This document shows, piece by piece, positions 36,658-47,119 of a stretch of DNA of 64,000 nt. The stretch comes from Candidatus Sedimenticola endophacoides (GTDB lineage Bacteria > Pseudomonadota > Gammaproteobacteria > Chromatiales > Chromatiaceae). Under the pieces are notes generated by a model that did no database searches, was not told the DNA's origin, and saw only the letters and a list, made by a program, of their open reading frames with translations. Numbering within the stretch: the first letter of the stretch is position 1; the number at the start of each line of letters is the position of its first letter. Both the position numbers and the translations under genes were made by a program. The stretch is taken from contig PQCP01000094.1 in NCBI GenBank assembly GCA_003062205.1, forward strand, positions 1-64,000, given 5' to 3'.

Positions 36658-37296
36658 TCAACTCATGCGCGTTGTCGCTTGCGCATTTTCGGTTGGGCCC
36701 GCACGGCCTCCGCATGGGTGATAGGCCTGTTCGGTAATCACGGCCTGCATCGGAATGTCCCAGGGGTTTGCGCTGAGTGTGTCGAGGCGCTGTAACTCAT
36801 GTGCGAGACCCGCCAGCCGGGGCCGCTTCCAGACCCTGCGGTGGCGCAGGTAGGCGAAGGTTCTGTCGTAGTAGCCTCCCCCCATGCCCAGGCGGTTGCC
36901 GCCGAGGTCAAAGGCGACCAGTGGCATCAGGATCAGATCGAGCGCCCAGGGGCGGCGCGGTTTGTGGCTGCGGATATCGGGTTCGGGGATGTTGAAGCGG
37001 TTGTTGATCAGCCGCTGGCCGGGACGGTAGGGGGCGAACCAGAGTGCGCGGCGGTTTTGCGGCCTGAGAACCGGCAGGTAGACTTTTTTACCGCATGCCA
37101 GGGCCTGACGCGCGATGATCTGTGGGTCGAGTTCACCGTCGCTGGCCAGATAGAGGGCGATATGCCGGGCCTTGAGGAAGAGGGGCGAGGCGTGAAAGTT
37201 TCGTGCCGCGGCGCGGGCATGGGCGCGCTGGCGGCCCGGCGAGAGTGCCCGGCGTAGGCTTCGGATCTGGTTGCGTTGCCGCTTTGGATCGGTCAT
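36658..37296 (-). CDS. ygfA: 5-formyltetrahydrofolate cyclo-ligase
   Basis: YgfA converts 5-formyl- to 5,10-methenyltetrahydrofolate and affects persistence in E. coli. The 212-residue protein has the family motif GMGGGYYDRTF, with the basic N-terminal segment DPKRQRNQIRSLRRAL. I chose the ATG at 37296 (MTDPKRQ), though an ATG ten codons upstream is possible. It lies downstream of the 6S RNA gene, the standard gammaproteobacterial arrangement, and is probably expressed in part by read-through from it. The link to the glycine cleavage operon is only through folate metabolism. Confidence 0.92.
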   Translation of the reverse strand: MTDPKRQRNQIRSLRRALSPGRQRAHARAAARNFHASPLFLKARHIALYLASDGELDPQIIARQALACGKKVYLPVLRPQNRRALWFAPYRPGQRLINNRFNIPEPDIRSHKPRRPWALDLILMPLVAFDLGGNRLGMGGGYYDRTFAYLRHRRVWKRPRLAGLAHELQRLDTLSANPWDIPMQAVITEQAYHPCGGRAGPTENAQATTRMS

Positions 37297-37525
37297 GGAT
37301 AGCGTGGTGGTTGATTCATTCCGCATCTGTCACGGGCGCGCCATCTTTGACTGCGCGGTTCATTCGTACTGAACCACGCCGCCGTTGCCATCGGCTTGTT
37401 TGAGAACGCGTCCTGTACAAACCGCTTCGCAGTCCATAGGCCGCACAATCCATACTGCCCTTGTGCGGCATGAGATGTGGCGGGTTGCAGGGAGCGGAGG
37501 GCCGTCCGGGCATACACCCTCAAGA

Positions 37526-37715
37526 TAGACACCCTCCACCCGTGCCGCTGCTCACCATCGTTCTTGAACCGGTTGGTTCAAGTGGGAACAACCGTGTCGC
37601 TTCAGGCTCCCCGCTCGGGGCGGATATGCGCACCGGCTCCACATCATGCTCCCGGGGTATCAATTAGGCTCAAGAAAATACCCGGCTCCCTGGCGTACAC
37701 CGCAGAGGGTGTCTA
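37526..37715 (-). ncRNA. ssrS: 6S RNA
   Basis: 6S RNA mimics an open promoter and sequesters sigma70 RNA polymerase in stationary phase. The 190-base interval is closed by the perfect stem TAGACACCCTC/GAGGGTGTCTA. Within it come GCCAGGGAGCC, TTGAGCC, GGAGCATG and a CTTGAACCAACCGGTTCAAG hairpin, in the same order as in E. coli 6S RNA. Position between zapA and ygfA on the same strand is the conserved synteny. The flanking stretches 37297-37525 and 37753-37952 show no gene. Confidence 0.93.
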
Positions 37716-37723
37716 TACCTTCT

Positions 37724-37752
37724 AGGCTAGCCCTGCGGGGACCGTGTGGCAA
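37724..37752 (-). promoter_or_regulatory. Sigma70 promoter of 6S RNA
   Basis: On the - strand TTGCCA and TAGCCT are separated by 17 bases, and the start of the 6S stem lies 8-9 bases further on. Spacing and position fit a sigma70 promoter. Confidence 0.7.
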
Positions 37753-37952
37753 CTCCAAAATCGTCCTGCGTTACGAGTGGTGACGCGTCTTGACGTGAGG
37801 GAGCGGTGCGAACGCCGCGCGCGGGGAACTGATTTCCCGGATGATTCAGGGCCGTATCACCGGCCACTCCGGAACAATGGGTCGGCATCGGTTCGCGAAT
37901 GGTATCGGAACATGCGCTATATCCGGCGTTCGATTCCATCCCGCGGTACGGG

Positions 37953-38267
37953 CTAAAGATCGAGCTGGTTGCTCTGATTCAGCGCAAGGTCGATCTTCTC
38001 CTGCATGGCGCGCAGGCGGCGGGTGAGGATATGGGTGCTGCTGTCCTTGCTGTTTTTCTGGTCGAGCAGATCGTGGGCCAGATTGAGGGCCGCCATGACG
38101 GCGATGCGGTCGGTGCCGATCACCTTTCCGCTGGTGCGGATTTCGCGCATCTTCTGATCAAGGAAACGGGCCGATGCGAGCAGGCTCTCCTGTTCATCCT
38201 GACGACAGGCGACGCGGTACTCCTTCTCCATAATGCGTACCGTTACAGGAATTGTTTCATTGCTCAC
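37953..38267 (-). CDS. zapA: Cell division protein ZapA
   Basis: ZapA bundles FtsZ filaments at the division ring. The 104-residue protein has the N-terminal ZapA fold (VTVRIMEKEYRVACRQDE) and a C-terminal coiled coil (about residues 70-100). The start is GTG, overlapping the stop of the upstream ZapB-like gene (GTGA), so the two are translationally coupled. 6S RNA and ygfA follow. Confidence 0.92.
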   Translation of the reverse strand: MSNETIPVTVRIMEKEYRVACRQDEQESLLASARFLDQKMREIRTSGKVIGTDRIAVMAALNLAHDLLDQKNSKDSSTHILTRRLRAMQEKIDLALNQSNQLDL

Positions 38268-38497
38268 GGGTTGGCTTCCATGGATTTGAGCCGGCTGATC
38301 ATCGCCTCGACCCGGCTCTTGGCTAATTCGGTCTTTTCGATCAACTCCGCCCGCTCGCTGACCAGGTTCTCCTGTTTCACGCGCAGGCTCTTGTTCTCCT
38401 CCTTGAGCAGGGCGACGATATGGATCAGATCATCGACGCGAACCTCCAGGCGTTTGAGGTTCTGCTCCAGCAGGGCGGTTTGATCTTCGTTGTTCAT
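38264..38497 (-). CDS. ZapB-like coiled-coil protein (TIGR02449 type)
   Basis: The 77-residue protein is almost entirely a predicted coiled coil (LLEQNLKRLEVRVDDLIHIV and following heptads). Proteins of this kind lie upstream of zapA in many Gammaproteobacteria and may act with it at the division ring; that role is inferred from position. The ATG at 38497 was chosen because upstream codons are not coiled-coil-like. Confidence 0.8.
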   Translation of the reverse strand: MNNEDQTALLEQNLKRLEVRVDDLIHIVALLKEENKSLRVKQENLVSERAELIEKTELAKSRVEAMISRLKSMEANP

Positions 38498-38608
38498 ACC
38501 GCCCAATATAGAGTGAGCAAACCCACGGGTCAACGGGGATGGGGGCGTGTTATGATCGCCCACGCAGCCGATTCGGGCTGTAGATGTTTTCCGGGGTCTG
38601 TTTGACGT

Positions 38609-39158
38609 ATGGCGCAAGGTTCATGGGATTACGAGCGGCTGGAGCACCCACTGGGCACGGCCGGAGTGGAGGAGGGGGCCGCACAGGTGCACGGCCTGCT
38701 CTGCGGGCTGTTGTGCGTCGATATCGAACGGCCGCTGGAGCGGCTGCTGGGCGAGGTGATGCCCGACGCATCCGCCGGGGAGTTGTCGGTGCAGGAGTGC
38801 CGTGTAGCCCTGGGCGAGATTCAAGATCAGACCCGGGAGGCGCTTGCGGGGCCGGGGTTTGGGTTCGCCCCCCTGCTGCCGCCGGAGGGGTGGCCGCTCA
38901 CCGAGCGGGCCGGGGCTCTCGCCGAGTGGTGCCAGGGCTTCCTCTACGGCATCGGGCTGGCCGGTCCGCTGGACCCGGAGACGCTCTCCCGGGAGGCCCG
39001 GGAGGCGCTCAACGACCTGGCCGAGATCACCCGCATCGATCTCGATGCCCTGGGCGGGGATGACGAGGAGCAGGAGCAGGAGCAGGAGGAGCAGGCACTG
39101 ACCGAGATCGTCGAATTCGTGCGGGTCGCGGTCCTGCTGCTGCGGGAAGAGTTGATCC

Positions 39159-39172
<14 letters not shown>
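38609..39172 (+). CDS. ygfB: YgfB/YecA (UPF0149) family protein
   Basis: This 187-residue all-helical protein of the UPF0149 family has the motifs VHGLLCGLLCV (about residues 27-37) and WCQGFLYGIGLAG (about 107-119). An acidic Glu/Gln run lies at about 152-162. The molecular function is not settled; in Pseudomonas a homologue affects beta-lactamase regulation. It overlaps the pepP start by 14 bases and begins the ygfB-pepP-ubiH-ubiI operon. Confidence 0.9.
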
Positions 39173-40487
<1,315 letters not shown>

Positions 40488-40497
40488 AGGGCGGGAG

Positions 40498-41721
40498 ATG
40501 AAGAGCGAATTCGATCTGGTGATCGTCGGTGGCGGCATGGTCGGCGCGAGTCTGGTCAGGGCCCTGGTCGGCTGCGGGCTGTCGGTCGCTCTGGTCGAGG
40601 CCTGGCCTCTCGATTCCGAGGTCCAGCCCAGCTACGACGACCGCGCCATCGCCCTCGCCCAGGGTACCCGGGTGATCCTCGAATCAATCGGCGTCTGGGA
40701 GCGGTTGGCGGGGGATGCCGAACCGATTCGCAGGATCCATGTTTCCGATCGCGGGCAGTTCGGTTTTGCCCGTCTCGACTGCCGCGATCACGACCTTGAG
40801 GCCCTGGGCTATGTGGCCACCGGCCACGCCCTCGGCCAGGCCCTGCTGCGCGGGGTGGGGGACCTGCCCGGAGTCACCCTGTTGTGTCCGGCCCGGCTGG
40901 ACTCATTCGAACTCGATGATCAGGCGGCCCGGCTAACCCTGAGCCTGGATGAGGGAGAGCGGCGGATCAGCGCGCGCCTGCTGGTGGCGGCCGACGGCGC
41001 CCGTTCCATGGTGCGCGCCGCTCTCGGTATCGAGGCCCGCGAATGGGGTTACGGGCAGAGCGCCATCATCAGCAACCTGACCTCCGGCGCCCCCGCTCCG
41101 GGCGTCGCCTACGAACGCTTCACCGACGCGGGGCCGATGGCCATGCTGCCACTGAGCGGCGCTCGCTACGCCCTGGTGTGGACCGTGGCGGACACGGAGG
41201 TGGAGGAGGTGATGGCCCTCGATGAGCCGCAATTTCTGGCCCGGGTACAAGAGCGCTTTGGCAACCGTCTGGGGCGTTTTCAGCGTGCCGGGCGCCGCTC
41301 CAGCTATCCGCTCAAACTGCTGCTGGCGCGCGAGCAGGTGCGGCCCCGGCTGGCGCTGATCGGCAACGCCGCCCACGCGGTGCATCCGATTACCGGCCAG
41401 GGTTTCAATCTGGGGATTCGCGACGTGGCGGTGTTGGCGGAGGTGCTCGGCGACGCCCGGGCGGCCGGGGCCGACATCGGCGCCCTGGAGACCCTGCGCG
41501 CCTATGCCGACTGGCGCCAACGTGATCAACAGGGGGTTGCCCTGATGACCGACGGCCTGGTGCGCCTGTTCACCAACCCGCTGCCACCGGTGCGCCTGGC
41601 CCGCAATCTTGGGTTGCTGGCGCTGGACCTGGCCCCGCCCCTGAAGCAGCTCTTGAGCCGTCAGTTCATGGGTCTCAACGGCCGGTTGCCGCGCCTGGCC
41701 CGGGGGGTGGGGCTTGAGTGA
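40498..41721 (+). CDS. ubiH: 2-octaprenyl-6-methoxyphenol hydroxylase UbiH
   Basis: This 407-residue flavin monooxygenase of ubiquinone synthesis acts at ring carbon 1. It has the FAD dinucleotide motif VIVGGGMVGASLV at the N terminus and GNAAHAVHPITGQGFNLG at about residue 285. Assignment as UbiH rather than another UbiFHI member rests on its position directly after pepP. ubiI overlaps its end by a few bases. Confidence 0.9.
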   Translation: MKSEFDLVIVGGGMVGASLVRALVGCGLSVALVEAWPLDSEVQPSYDDRAIALAQGTRVILESIGVWERLAGDAEPIRRIHVSDRGQFGFARLDCRDHDLEALGYVATGHALGQALLRGVGDLPGVTLLCPARLDSFELDDQAARLTLSLDEGERRISARLLVAADGARSMVRAALGIEAREWGYGQSAIISNLTSGAPAPGVAYERFTDAGPMAMLPLSGARYALVWTVADTEVEEVMALDEPQFLARVQERFGNRLGRFQRAGRRSSYPLKLLLAREQVRPRLALIGNAAHAVHPITGQGFNLGIRDVAVLAEVLGDARAAGADIGALETLRAYADWRQRDQQGVALMTDGLVRLFTNPLPPVRLARNLGLLALDLAPPLKQLLSRQFMGLNGRLPRLARGVGLE

Positions 41722-42958
41722 GGGGGTGACACGTTTCGATGTGGTGGTCGCCGGCGGCGGCATGGTCGGCTCGGCCCTCGGGTGCGCCCTGTCCATGGAG
41801 GGGTTCCGGGTGGCGGTGGTGGAGCTGCGTGAACCGCGCCTGAGTTGGCCCGCGGAGGAGGTCGATCTGCGTGTCTCGGCCCTGACCCGCGCCTCCCAGC
41901 GGGTACTGGAAAATCTCGGCGCCTGGGAGCACATCCGGCAGCTGCGCGCCTCCCCCTATGGCGGGATGCTGGTATGGGACGCCGCGGGGCGGGGGCGTGT
42001 CCGCTTCGATGCCGCGGAGATCGGCGAACCCGATCTGGGACACATCGTGGAGAATCGCGTCACCCAGCTGGCGCTGTGGGAGCGCCTGGGGGAGCTGGGC
42101 ACGGCCACCCGTTTCGCCCCCGACCGGATCCGCCGGGTGGAGCGGACGGGACCCACCCCCAGGGTCTATCTCGACGGCGGGGCGGTGCTGGAGTGTCAAC
42201 TGGTGGTGGCCGCCGAGGGCGCCAACTCCCCAGTGCGCGAGATGGCGGGCATCGGCTCCAGCGGCTGGGCCTATGACCAGCACGCCATCGTGGCCACCGT
42301 CTGGCCCGAACACCACCACGGCGCGGTGGCGCGCCAGCGCTTCATGCCGAACGGCCCCCTGGCCCTGCTGCCGATCGATGATGGACGCTGCTCCATTGTC
42401 TGGTCCACCGCCCCGGCCCACGCCGAACACCTCATGGCCCTGGAAGACGCGGCCTTCTGCCGGGAGCTCAGCGAGGCCTCCGAGTATGTCTTGGGCGCGG
42501 TGCCCCGGGTCGGTCCCCGGGGCTGCTTTCCCCTGCGGCTGCGCAACGCAGACCACTATGTGCAGCCGGGACTGGCCCTGGTCGGGGATGCCGCCCACGG
42601 CATCCATCCCCTGGCCGGGCAGGGGGTGAACCTCGGATTTCTCGACATGGCGGCCCTGGTGGACGTCCTGGTCGAGGCGCGCGGCACAGGCCGCCCCCTT
42701 GGTTCGATGGCGACCCTGCGCCGCTACGAGCGGGCGCGCAAGGGGGCCAATATCGCCATGTTGGGGGCGATGGACGCCTTCAAACGGCTGTTCAGCAACC
42801 GTAACGTCCCGCTCGGCCTGTTGCGCAACCTGGGGCTCGCCCTCGCCGACCGCTCCGGGCCGCTGAAGGGGTTGATCATCCGCCGTGCCCTGGGGTTGAT
42901 CGGCGAGCTGCCCACCCTGGCCCGGCGGACCGTTGGGGGCCCGGGCGGGGGGGTGTAA
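41714..42958 (+). CDS. ubiI: UbiFHI-family ubiquinone hydroxylase, probably UbiI
   Basis: A second flavin monooxygenase of 414 residues has VVVAGGGMVGSALG and GDAAHGIHPLAGQGVNLG. It follows ubiH as the E. coli visC/ubiI gene does. There is no ATG near the start: a TTG at 41714 overlaps the ubiH stop, and a GTG at 41726 lies five bases after it. Either is possible. Which ring position it hydroxylates cannot be read from sequence, as some lineages use one enzyme for several steps. Confidence 0.85.
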   Translation: MSEGVTRFDVVVAGGGMVGSALGCALSMEGFRVAVVELREPRLSWPAEEVDLRVSALTRASQRVLENLGAWEHIRQLRASPYGGMLVWDAAGRGRVRFDAAEIGEPDLGHIVENRVTQLALWERLGELGTATRFAPDRIRRVERTGPTPRVYLDGGAVLECQLVVAAEGANSPVREMAGIGSSGWAYDQHAIVATVWPEHHHGAVARQRFMPNGPLALLPIDDGRCSIVWSTAPAHAEHLMALEDAAFCRELSEASEYVLGAVPRVGPRGCFPLRLRNADHYVQPGLALVGDAAHGIHPLAGQGVNLGFLDMAALVDVLVEARGTGRPLGSMATLRRYERARKGANIAMLGAMDAFKRLFSNRNVPLGLLRNLGLALADRSGPLKGLIIRRALGLIGELPTLARRTVGGPGGGV

Positions 42959-42965
42959 AAAGCGA

Positions 42966-42994
42966 TTGGATTTGCCCCCGGCTGCCGGTATAGT
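42966..42994 (+). promoter_or_regulatory. Sigma70 promoter of the glycine-cleavage operon
   Basis: TTGGAT and TATAGT are separated by 17 bases. The predicted start near 43001 lies just before the first riboswitch stem. Confidence 0.65.
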
Positions 42995-43011
42995 TCCCCC
43001 ATTCAACCATC

Positions 43012-43190
43012 CCCCGTGGGAGAGATTGGCCCAAGGGCCAACGCCGAAGGCGCAACCCGCCCGGAATCGCTCAGGCAGAAGGACCACGGGGCCGGGATCA
43101 TCTCCCAGGTTGACTCTGGAGAGCGGTCGTCAGACCCACCGACGGGGCAGAGCCGATTTCGGCTTTAAACTCTCAGGTTTTGGACAGAGG
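43012..43190 (+). promoter_or_regulatory. Tandem glycine riboswitch
   Basis: Aptamer I is closed by CCCCGTGG (43012) and CCACGGGG (43084) and contains GGGAGAGATT...GCAACCCGCC...GGAATCGCTCAGGCAGAAGG. Aptamer II is closed by CTCTGG (43114) and CAGAGG (43185) and contains GGAGAGCGG...ACTCTCAGGT. The two aptamers are joined by a short linker, as in the classical cooperative form. With the terminator just after aptamer II and gcvT next, glycine binding should switch transcription on. Confidence 0.95.
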
Positions 43191-43233
43191 GGCGGCACGA
43201 GGCTAGGCTGTAGCCTCGTGCCGCCCTTTTTTT
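43190..43233 (+). terminator. Riboswitch expression-platform terminator
   Basis: GGGCGGCACGAGGCT pairs with AGCCTCGTGCCGCCC and is followed by seven T. It begins at the last base of aptamer II, so aptamer folding and terminator formation can compete. Confidence 0.92.
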
Positions 43234-43314
43234 GTGCCGGTGAAAGAGGCCGGGGAGGTGCCCGGGGGGCACCTGAACCGCCGCCGCTCCCGGTAACCGA
43301 GACCTTGGTTGTTT

Positions 43315-44409
43315 ATGGAAAAGAAGACCGTTTTGTTCGCCGCCCATCAGGCGATGGGCGCCCGGATCGTCCCCTTCGGCGGCTGGTTGATGCCCCTGCA
43401 CTACGGCTCCCAGATCGAAGAGCACCATGCGGTGCGCCGCGCCGCCGGGATGTTCGATGTCAGCCACATGCAGGTGCTCGACCTGCTCGGGGAGCAGGCC
43501 CGGGGGTTTCTGCGCCGGCTCCTGGCCAATGATGTGGCGCGGCTCACCGAGCCCGGCAAGGCACTCTACAGCTGCATGCTCAACGAGCGGGGCGGGGTGA
43601 TCGATGACTTGATCGTCTATTTCATCGGGGAGGGGCGCTACCGGATGGTGGTCAACGCCGCCACCGCCGAGAAGGATCTGGCCTGGATCCTCGCCCAGGC
43701 GGCGGGATTCGAGGTGGTGATCGAGCCGCGCGACGAACTGGCGATGATCGCCGTGCAGGGCCCCGCCGCCCGCGAGCGTGTACTGCCGCTGCTGCCCGGG
43801 GCGTTGCGCGCCGGAGTCGCGGCGCTTGCCCCGTTTCATGCCGCCACCGATGGGGAGTGGTTCGTCGCCCGCACCGGCTACACCGGCGAGGATGGCTTCG
43901 AGGTGCTGCTGCCCGGGGTGGATGCCACCGCCTTCTGGGAGGCGCTGGCCGCCGCCGGGGTGGCGCCCTGCGGGCTGGGGGCCCGCGACACCCTGCGCCT
44001 GGAGGCGGGTATGAACCTCTATGGTAGCGATATGGACGAACAGACACTGCCGCTGGAGGCGGGCCTGGGCTGGACGATCGCCTGGGAGCCGGTCGAGCGC
44101 GATTTCATCGGCCGTCCGGTGCTCGATGCGCGGCGCGGGGCCGACGGCAACCGCCGGTTTGTCGGCCTGGTGCTGCGTGACCGTGGTATCCTGCGCGACC
44201 ACCAGCGGCTGTTCAGCGGCGACCGGGAGATCGGCGGGATCACCTCCGGAGGCTTCTCCCCGACCCTTGAGCGCTCCATCGCCCTGGCCCGGGTCGATTC
44301 CGGATGTCCGGAGTCGTGCGAGGTGGAGATCCGTGGCCGCCGTCTGGAGGTTCAGGTGGTCCGGCCGCCTTTTGCTCGCAACGGCCGGGCCGTCGTGAAG
44401 ATCGACTGA
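43315..44409 (+). CDS. gcvT: Glycine cleavage system T protein
   Basis: GcvT releases ammonia from the aminomethyl-lipoyl arm and forms 5,10-methylenetetrahydrofolate. The 364-residue protein starts MEKKTVLFAAHQAMGARIVPF and has the motifs FDVSHMQVL, ARTGYTGEDGFEV and LEAGMNLYGSD. I chose the ATG at 43315 rather than the TTG two codons upstream; the ribosome-binding site is weak. It is the first gene under the riboswitch; gcvH follows after 72 bases. Confidence 0.95.
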   Translation: MEKKTVLFAAHQAMGARIVPFGGWLMPLHYGSQIEEHHAVRRAAGMFDVSHMQVLDLLGEQARGFLRRLLANDVARLTEPGKALYSCMLNERGGVIDDLIVYFIGEGRYRMVVNAATAEKDLAWILAQAAGFEVVIEPRDELAMIAVQGPAARERVLPLLPGALRAGVAALAPFHAATDGEWFVARTGYTGEDGFEVLLPGVDATAFWEALAAAGVAPCGLGARDTLRLEAGMNLYGSDMDEQTLPLEAGLGWTIAWEPVERDFIGRPVLDARRGADGNRRFVGLVLRDRGILRDHQRLFSGDREIGGITSGGFSPTLERSIALARVDSGCPESCEVEIRGRRLEVQVVRPPFARNGRAVVKID

Positions 44410-44481
44410 TGCCGGGCGGTGCCTCCGCTACGTCCGAGGCGTCAAACGAATCGAAAACAACCGGAACTAAGGAGCGAGACG

Positions 44482-44871
44482 ATGAGTAATCTGCCAACCG
44501 AGCTGAAGTATGCCCGCAGCCACGAGTGGGTGCGGGCCGAGGGTGGTGATCTGGTGAGCGTGGGCATCAGCGACCATGCCCAGGAACTGCTGGGGGATCT
44601 GGTGTTTGTCGAGCTGCCCGAGGTGGGCGCCGGCGTCGATGCCGGAAGTGAGTGTGCCGTGGTCGAGTCGGTGAAGGCCGCCTCGGATGTCTACAGCCCG
44701 GTCACCGGGGAGGTGGTCGAGGTCAACGAGGCCCTGGCGGACGCCCCCGAGACTATCAACGACAGTCCCTACGAGGATGGCTGGATGTTCAAAGTGCGCC
44801 TCTCCGACCCCGCTGAGCTGGAGGGGCTGCTCGACGCCGCCGCCTACAGCGAAGTGATCGAGTCCGAATGA
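44482..44871 (+). CDS. gcvH: Glycine cleavage system H protein
   Basis: The 129-residue lipoyl carrier shuttles the aminomethyl group between P, T and L proteins. Lys65 in [11 protein letters not shown] is the lipoylation site. The ATG at 44482 follows AAGGAG. Length and sequence are normal. Confidence 0.96.
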   Translation: MSNLPTELKYARSHEWVRAEGGDLVSVGISDHAQELLGDLVFVELPEVGAGVDAGSECAVVESVKAASDVYSPVTGEVVEVNEALADAPETINDSPYEDGWMFKVRLSDPAELEGLLDAAAYSEVIESE

Positions 44872-44922
44872 GCCTGCGGCGCAGCCCGCGCCGCTAGCGC
44901 CTCAACCACGGAGTTTGTCCCT

Positions 44923-46320
44923 ATGCCCTTTATCCCACACACCGAGGCAGAGGTCCGGGAAATGCTTGCCGCAATCGGGGTTGCGGATATCGAAGCCCTG
45001 TTCGACGAGATCCCCGGGAGCCTGCGTTGCGGGTCTCTGGATGCCCTCCCCCCGGCGCTGTCGGAGATGCAGGCCGGCCAGCTGATGGGCGCGCGGGCCA
45101 CCGCCGACAGTCGGCCGGTCTGCTTCGTCGGCGCCGGCGCCTATGATCACCATGTACCGGCGGCGGTGTGGGAGATCGCCACCCGGGGGGAGTTTTACAG
45201 CGCCTACACCCCCTATCAGGCAGAGGCCAGCCAGGGCACCCTGCAACTGCTCTACGAATACCAGAGCATGATGACGGCCCTGACCGGGATGGATGTCTCC
45301 AACGCCTCGCTCTACGACGGGGCCTCGGCCCTGGCCGAGGCGGTGTTGATGGCGGTTCGCGCCCATCGAAAATCCGCCTCCCGGCGGGTGCTGGTGCCGC
45401 GTTCGCTGCACCCCGCCTACCGCCGGGTGGCGGCCAACATCACCCGGTATCAGGGTATCGAACTGGTCGATCTGCCTTTCGACCCGGCGACCGGAGCCAG
45501 TGACCTGGAGGCCCTGGAGAGGCATGCGGGGGAGGATATCACCGCCCTGGTGATCCCCCAGCCGAACTTCTTCGGGGTCCTGGAGCCGGTGGACGAGATG
45601 GCGCGGTGGGCGCACGCCAATGGCGCCCTGGCCATCGCCGTGGTCAACCCGCTGACCCAGGCGGCGCTCAAGCCGGCTGGAGAGTGGGGCGGCGCCGGGG
45701 CCGATATATGCTGCGGAGAGGGCCAGCCCCTGGGGGCGCCACTCTCTTCGGGCGGTCCCTACTTCGGCCTGCTCTGCTGCAAGCGCGCGCTGGTACGCCA
45801 GATGCCGGGGCGCATTATCGGCCGCACCCTGGACCGCGACGGCAACCCCGGGTTCACCCTCACCCTGCAGGCGCGGGAGCAGCACATCCGCCGCTCCAAG
45901 GCGACCTCGAACATCTGCACCAACCAGGGGCTGATGGTCACCGCGGCAACCATCCACATGGCGCTGCTGGGGGGCGAGGGGTTACGCCGGGTGGTCGCCG
46001 CCTGTCACCGCAACACCCGGCGTCTGGTTGAGAAAATCACGCAAATCCCTGGGGTTGAAATCGCCTTTACAGGGAATTATATTCATGAGGCGGTGCTGCG
46101 GTTGCCGGTTCCGGTGGCGGATGCCTTGCGTTCCGCTGCGGCGCACAATATCCTGGGCGGCCTTGATCTCGGCCGCGACTACCCGGAGTTGGGCGAGGCG
46201 CTGCTGGTTTGCGCCACCGAGAAGCGTAGCGACGAGGAGATCGATGCCTTCGCCGCCAAGCTGGAGCGGGTGATCGGGCTCCAGGGCGGGACGAAGTGCC
46301 GCCTGGTTCCGCCGCGGTGA
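44923..46320 (+). CDS. gcvPA: Glycine dehydrogenase subunit 1
   Basis: This 465-residue N-terminal half of the split P protein starts [19 protein letters not shown], the family start. With GcvPB it decarboxylates glycine. Family patterns include [18 protein letters not shown] and [10 protein letters not shown]. This subunit carries the PLP fold without the catalytic lysine, as expected. Split P proteins are widespread but unlike the fused E. coli GcvP. Confidence 0.95.
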   Translation: MPFIPHTEAEVREMLAAIGVADIEALFDEIPGSLRCGSLDALPPALSEMQAGQLMGARATADSRPVCFVGAGAYDHHVPAAVWEIATRGEFYSAYTPYQAEASQGTLQLLYEYQSMMTALTGMDVSNASLYDGASALAEAVLMAVRAHRKSASRRVLVPRSLHPAYRRVAANITRYQGIELVDLPFDPATGASDLEALERHAGEDITALVIPQPNFFGVLEPVDEMARWAHANGALAIAVVNPLTQAALKPAGEWGGAGADICCGEGQPLGAPLSSGGPYFGLLCCKRALVRQMPGRIIGRTLDRDGNPGFTLTLQAREQHIRRSKATSNICTNQGLMVTAATIHMALLGGEGLRRVVAACHRNTRRLVEKITQIPGVEIAFTGNYIHEAVLRLPVPVADALRSAAAHNILGGLDLGRDYPELGEALLVCATEKRSDEEIDAFAAKLERVIGLQGGTKCRLVPPR

Positions 46321-46380
46321 ACCCCGGGCGGACTTTTTCACTCAACGATTTGCGACGATAATCATCAGGAGATACCGCAC

Positions 46381-46878
46381 ATGGCTGCAATCACTCTCAA
46401 GGGAAATGCCTGCAACACCAATGGCGATCTGCCCGCGGTCGGTTCCGCCGCCCCCGAGTTCACCCTGGTCGGAGGTGACCTCTCCGACGTTACTCTGGCC
46501 GGCTTTGCGGGCAAGAAAAAACTGCTCAACATCGTGCCCAGTCTGGATACCCCGGTCTGCGCCACCTCCACCCAGAAATTCAACGCCGCCATGGCGGGTA
46601 AGGACGCCGCCGTGGCCATTGTGGTCTCCGCCGACCTGCCCTTCGCCCAGGGGCGCTTCTGCGGCGCCGAGGGGATCGGGAACGTGGTCACCGCCTCCAT
46701 GATGCGCGACCGAAACTTCGCCAAGGACTATGGCATGCTGATTACCGACGGCCCCCTGGCCGGTCTCACCGGACGCGCCGTGGTGGTGCTGGATGCCGAC
46801 AACAAGGTGCTCTACACCCAGTTGGTGCCCGAAATCACCGAAGAGCCCGATTACGACGCCGCCCTGGCCGCGCTGTAA
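46381..46878 (+). CDS. tpx: Thiol peroxidase
   Basis: This 165-residue atypical 2-Cys peroxiredoxin has the peroxidatic Cys60 in [10 protein letters not shown] and the resolving Cys94 in GRFCGAEG. It reduces peroxides with thioredoxin. It lies 60 bases after gcvPA and 241 bases before gcvPB on the same strand, so it splits the two P-protein genes. Whether it is under riboswitch control depends on read-through. Confidence 0.94.
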   Translation: MAAITLKGNACNTNGDLPAVGSAAPEFTLVGGDLSDVTLAGFAGKKKLLNIVPSLDTPVCATSTQKFNAAMAGKDAAVAIVVSADLPFAQGRFCGAEGIGNVVTASMMRDRNFAKDYGMLITDGPLAGLTGRAVVVLDADNKVLYTQLVPEITEEPDYDAALAAL

Positions 46879-47119
46879 TCGCCAGGGATCCCCGGGGTGT
46901 TCGGGCGGTGCCGAGGGGCGGTTCTCCCCCTCCCCGGTGCCGTCCGGGAGCGGGGACCGCTCCGATCAGTCGCGGGGATCCCGGTTTTGACGGATCACGC
47001 CACGTGTGACCTCGTGACAGCGGGAAAGGTATGCGGTTGCACCGCGCTTGAATCGAGTGGTTCGGCGAACCATCCATGCCCGGCGGGAAACGCGGGCGAG
47101 CCAATGAGGCAGGTCTCCC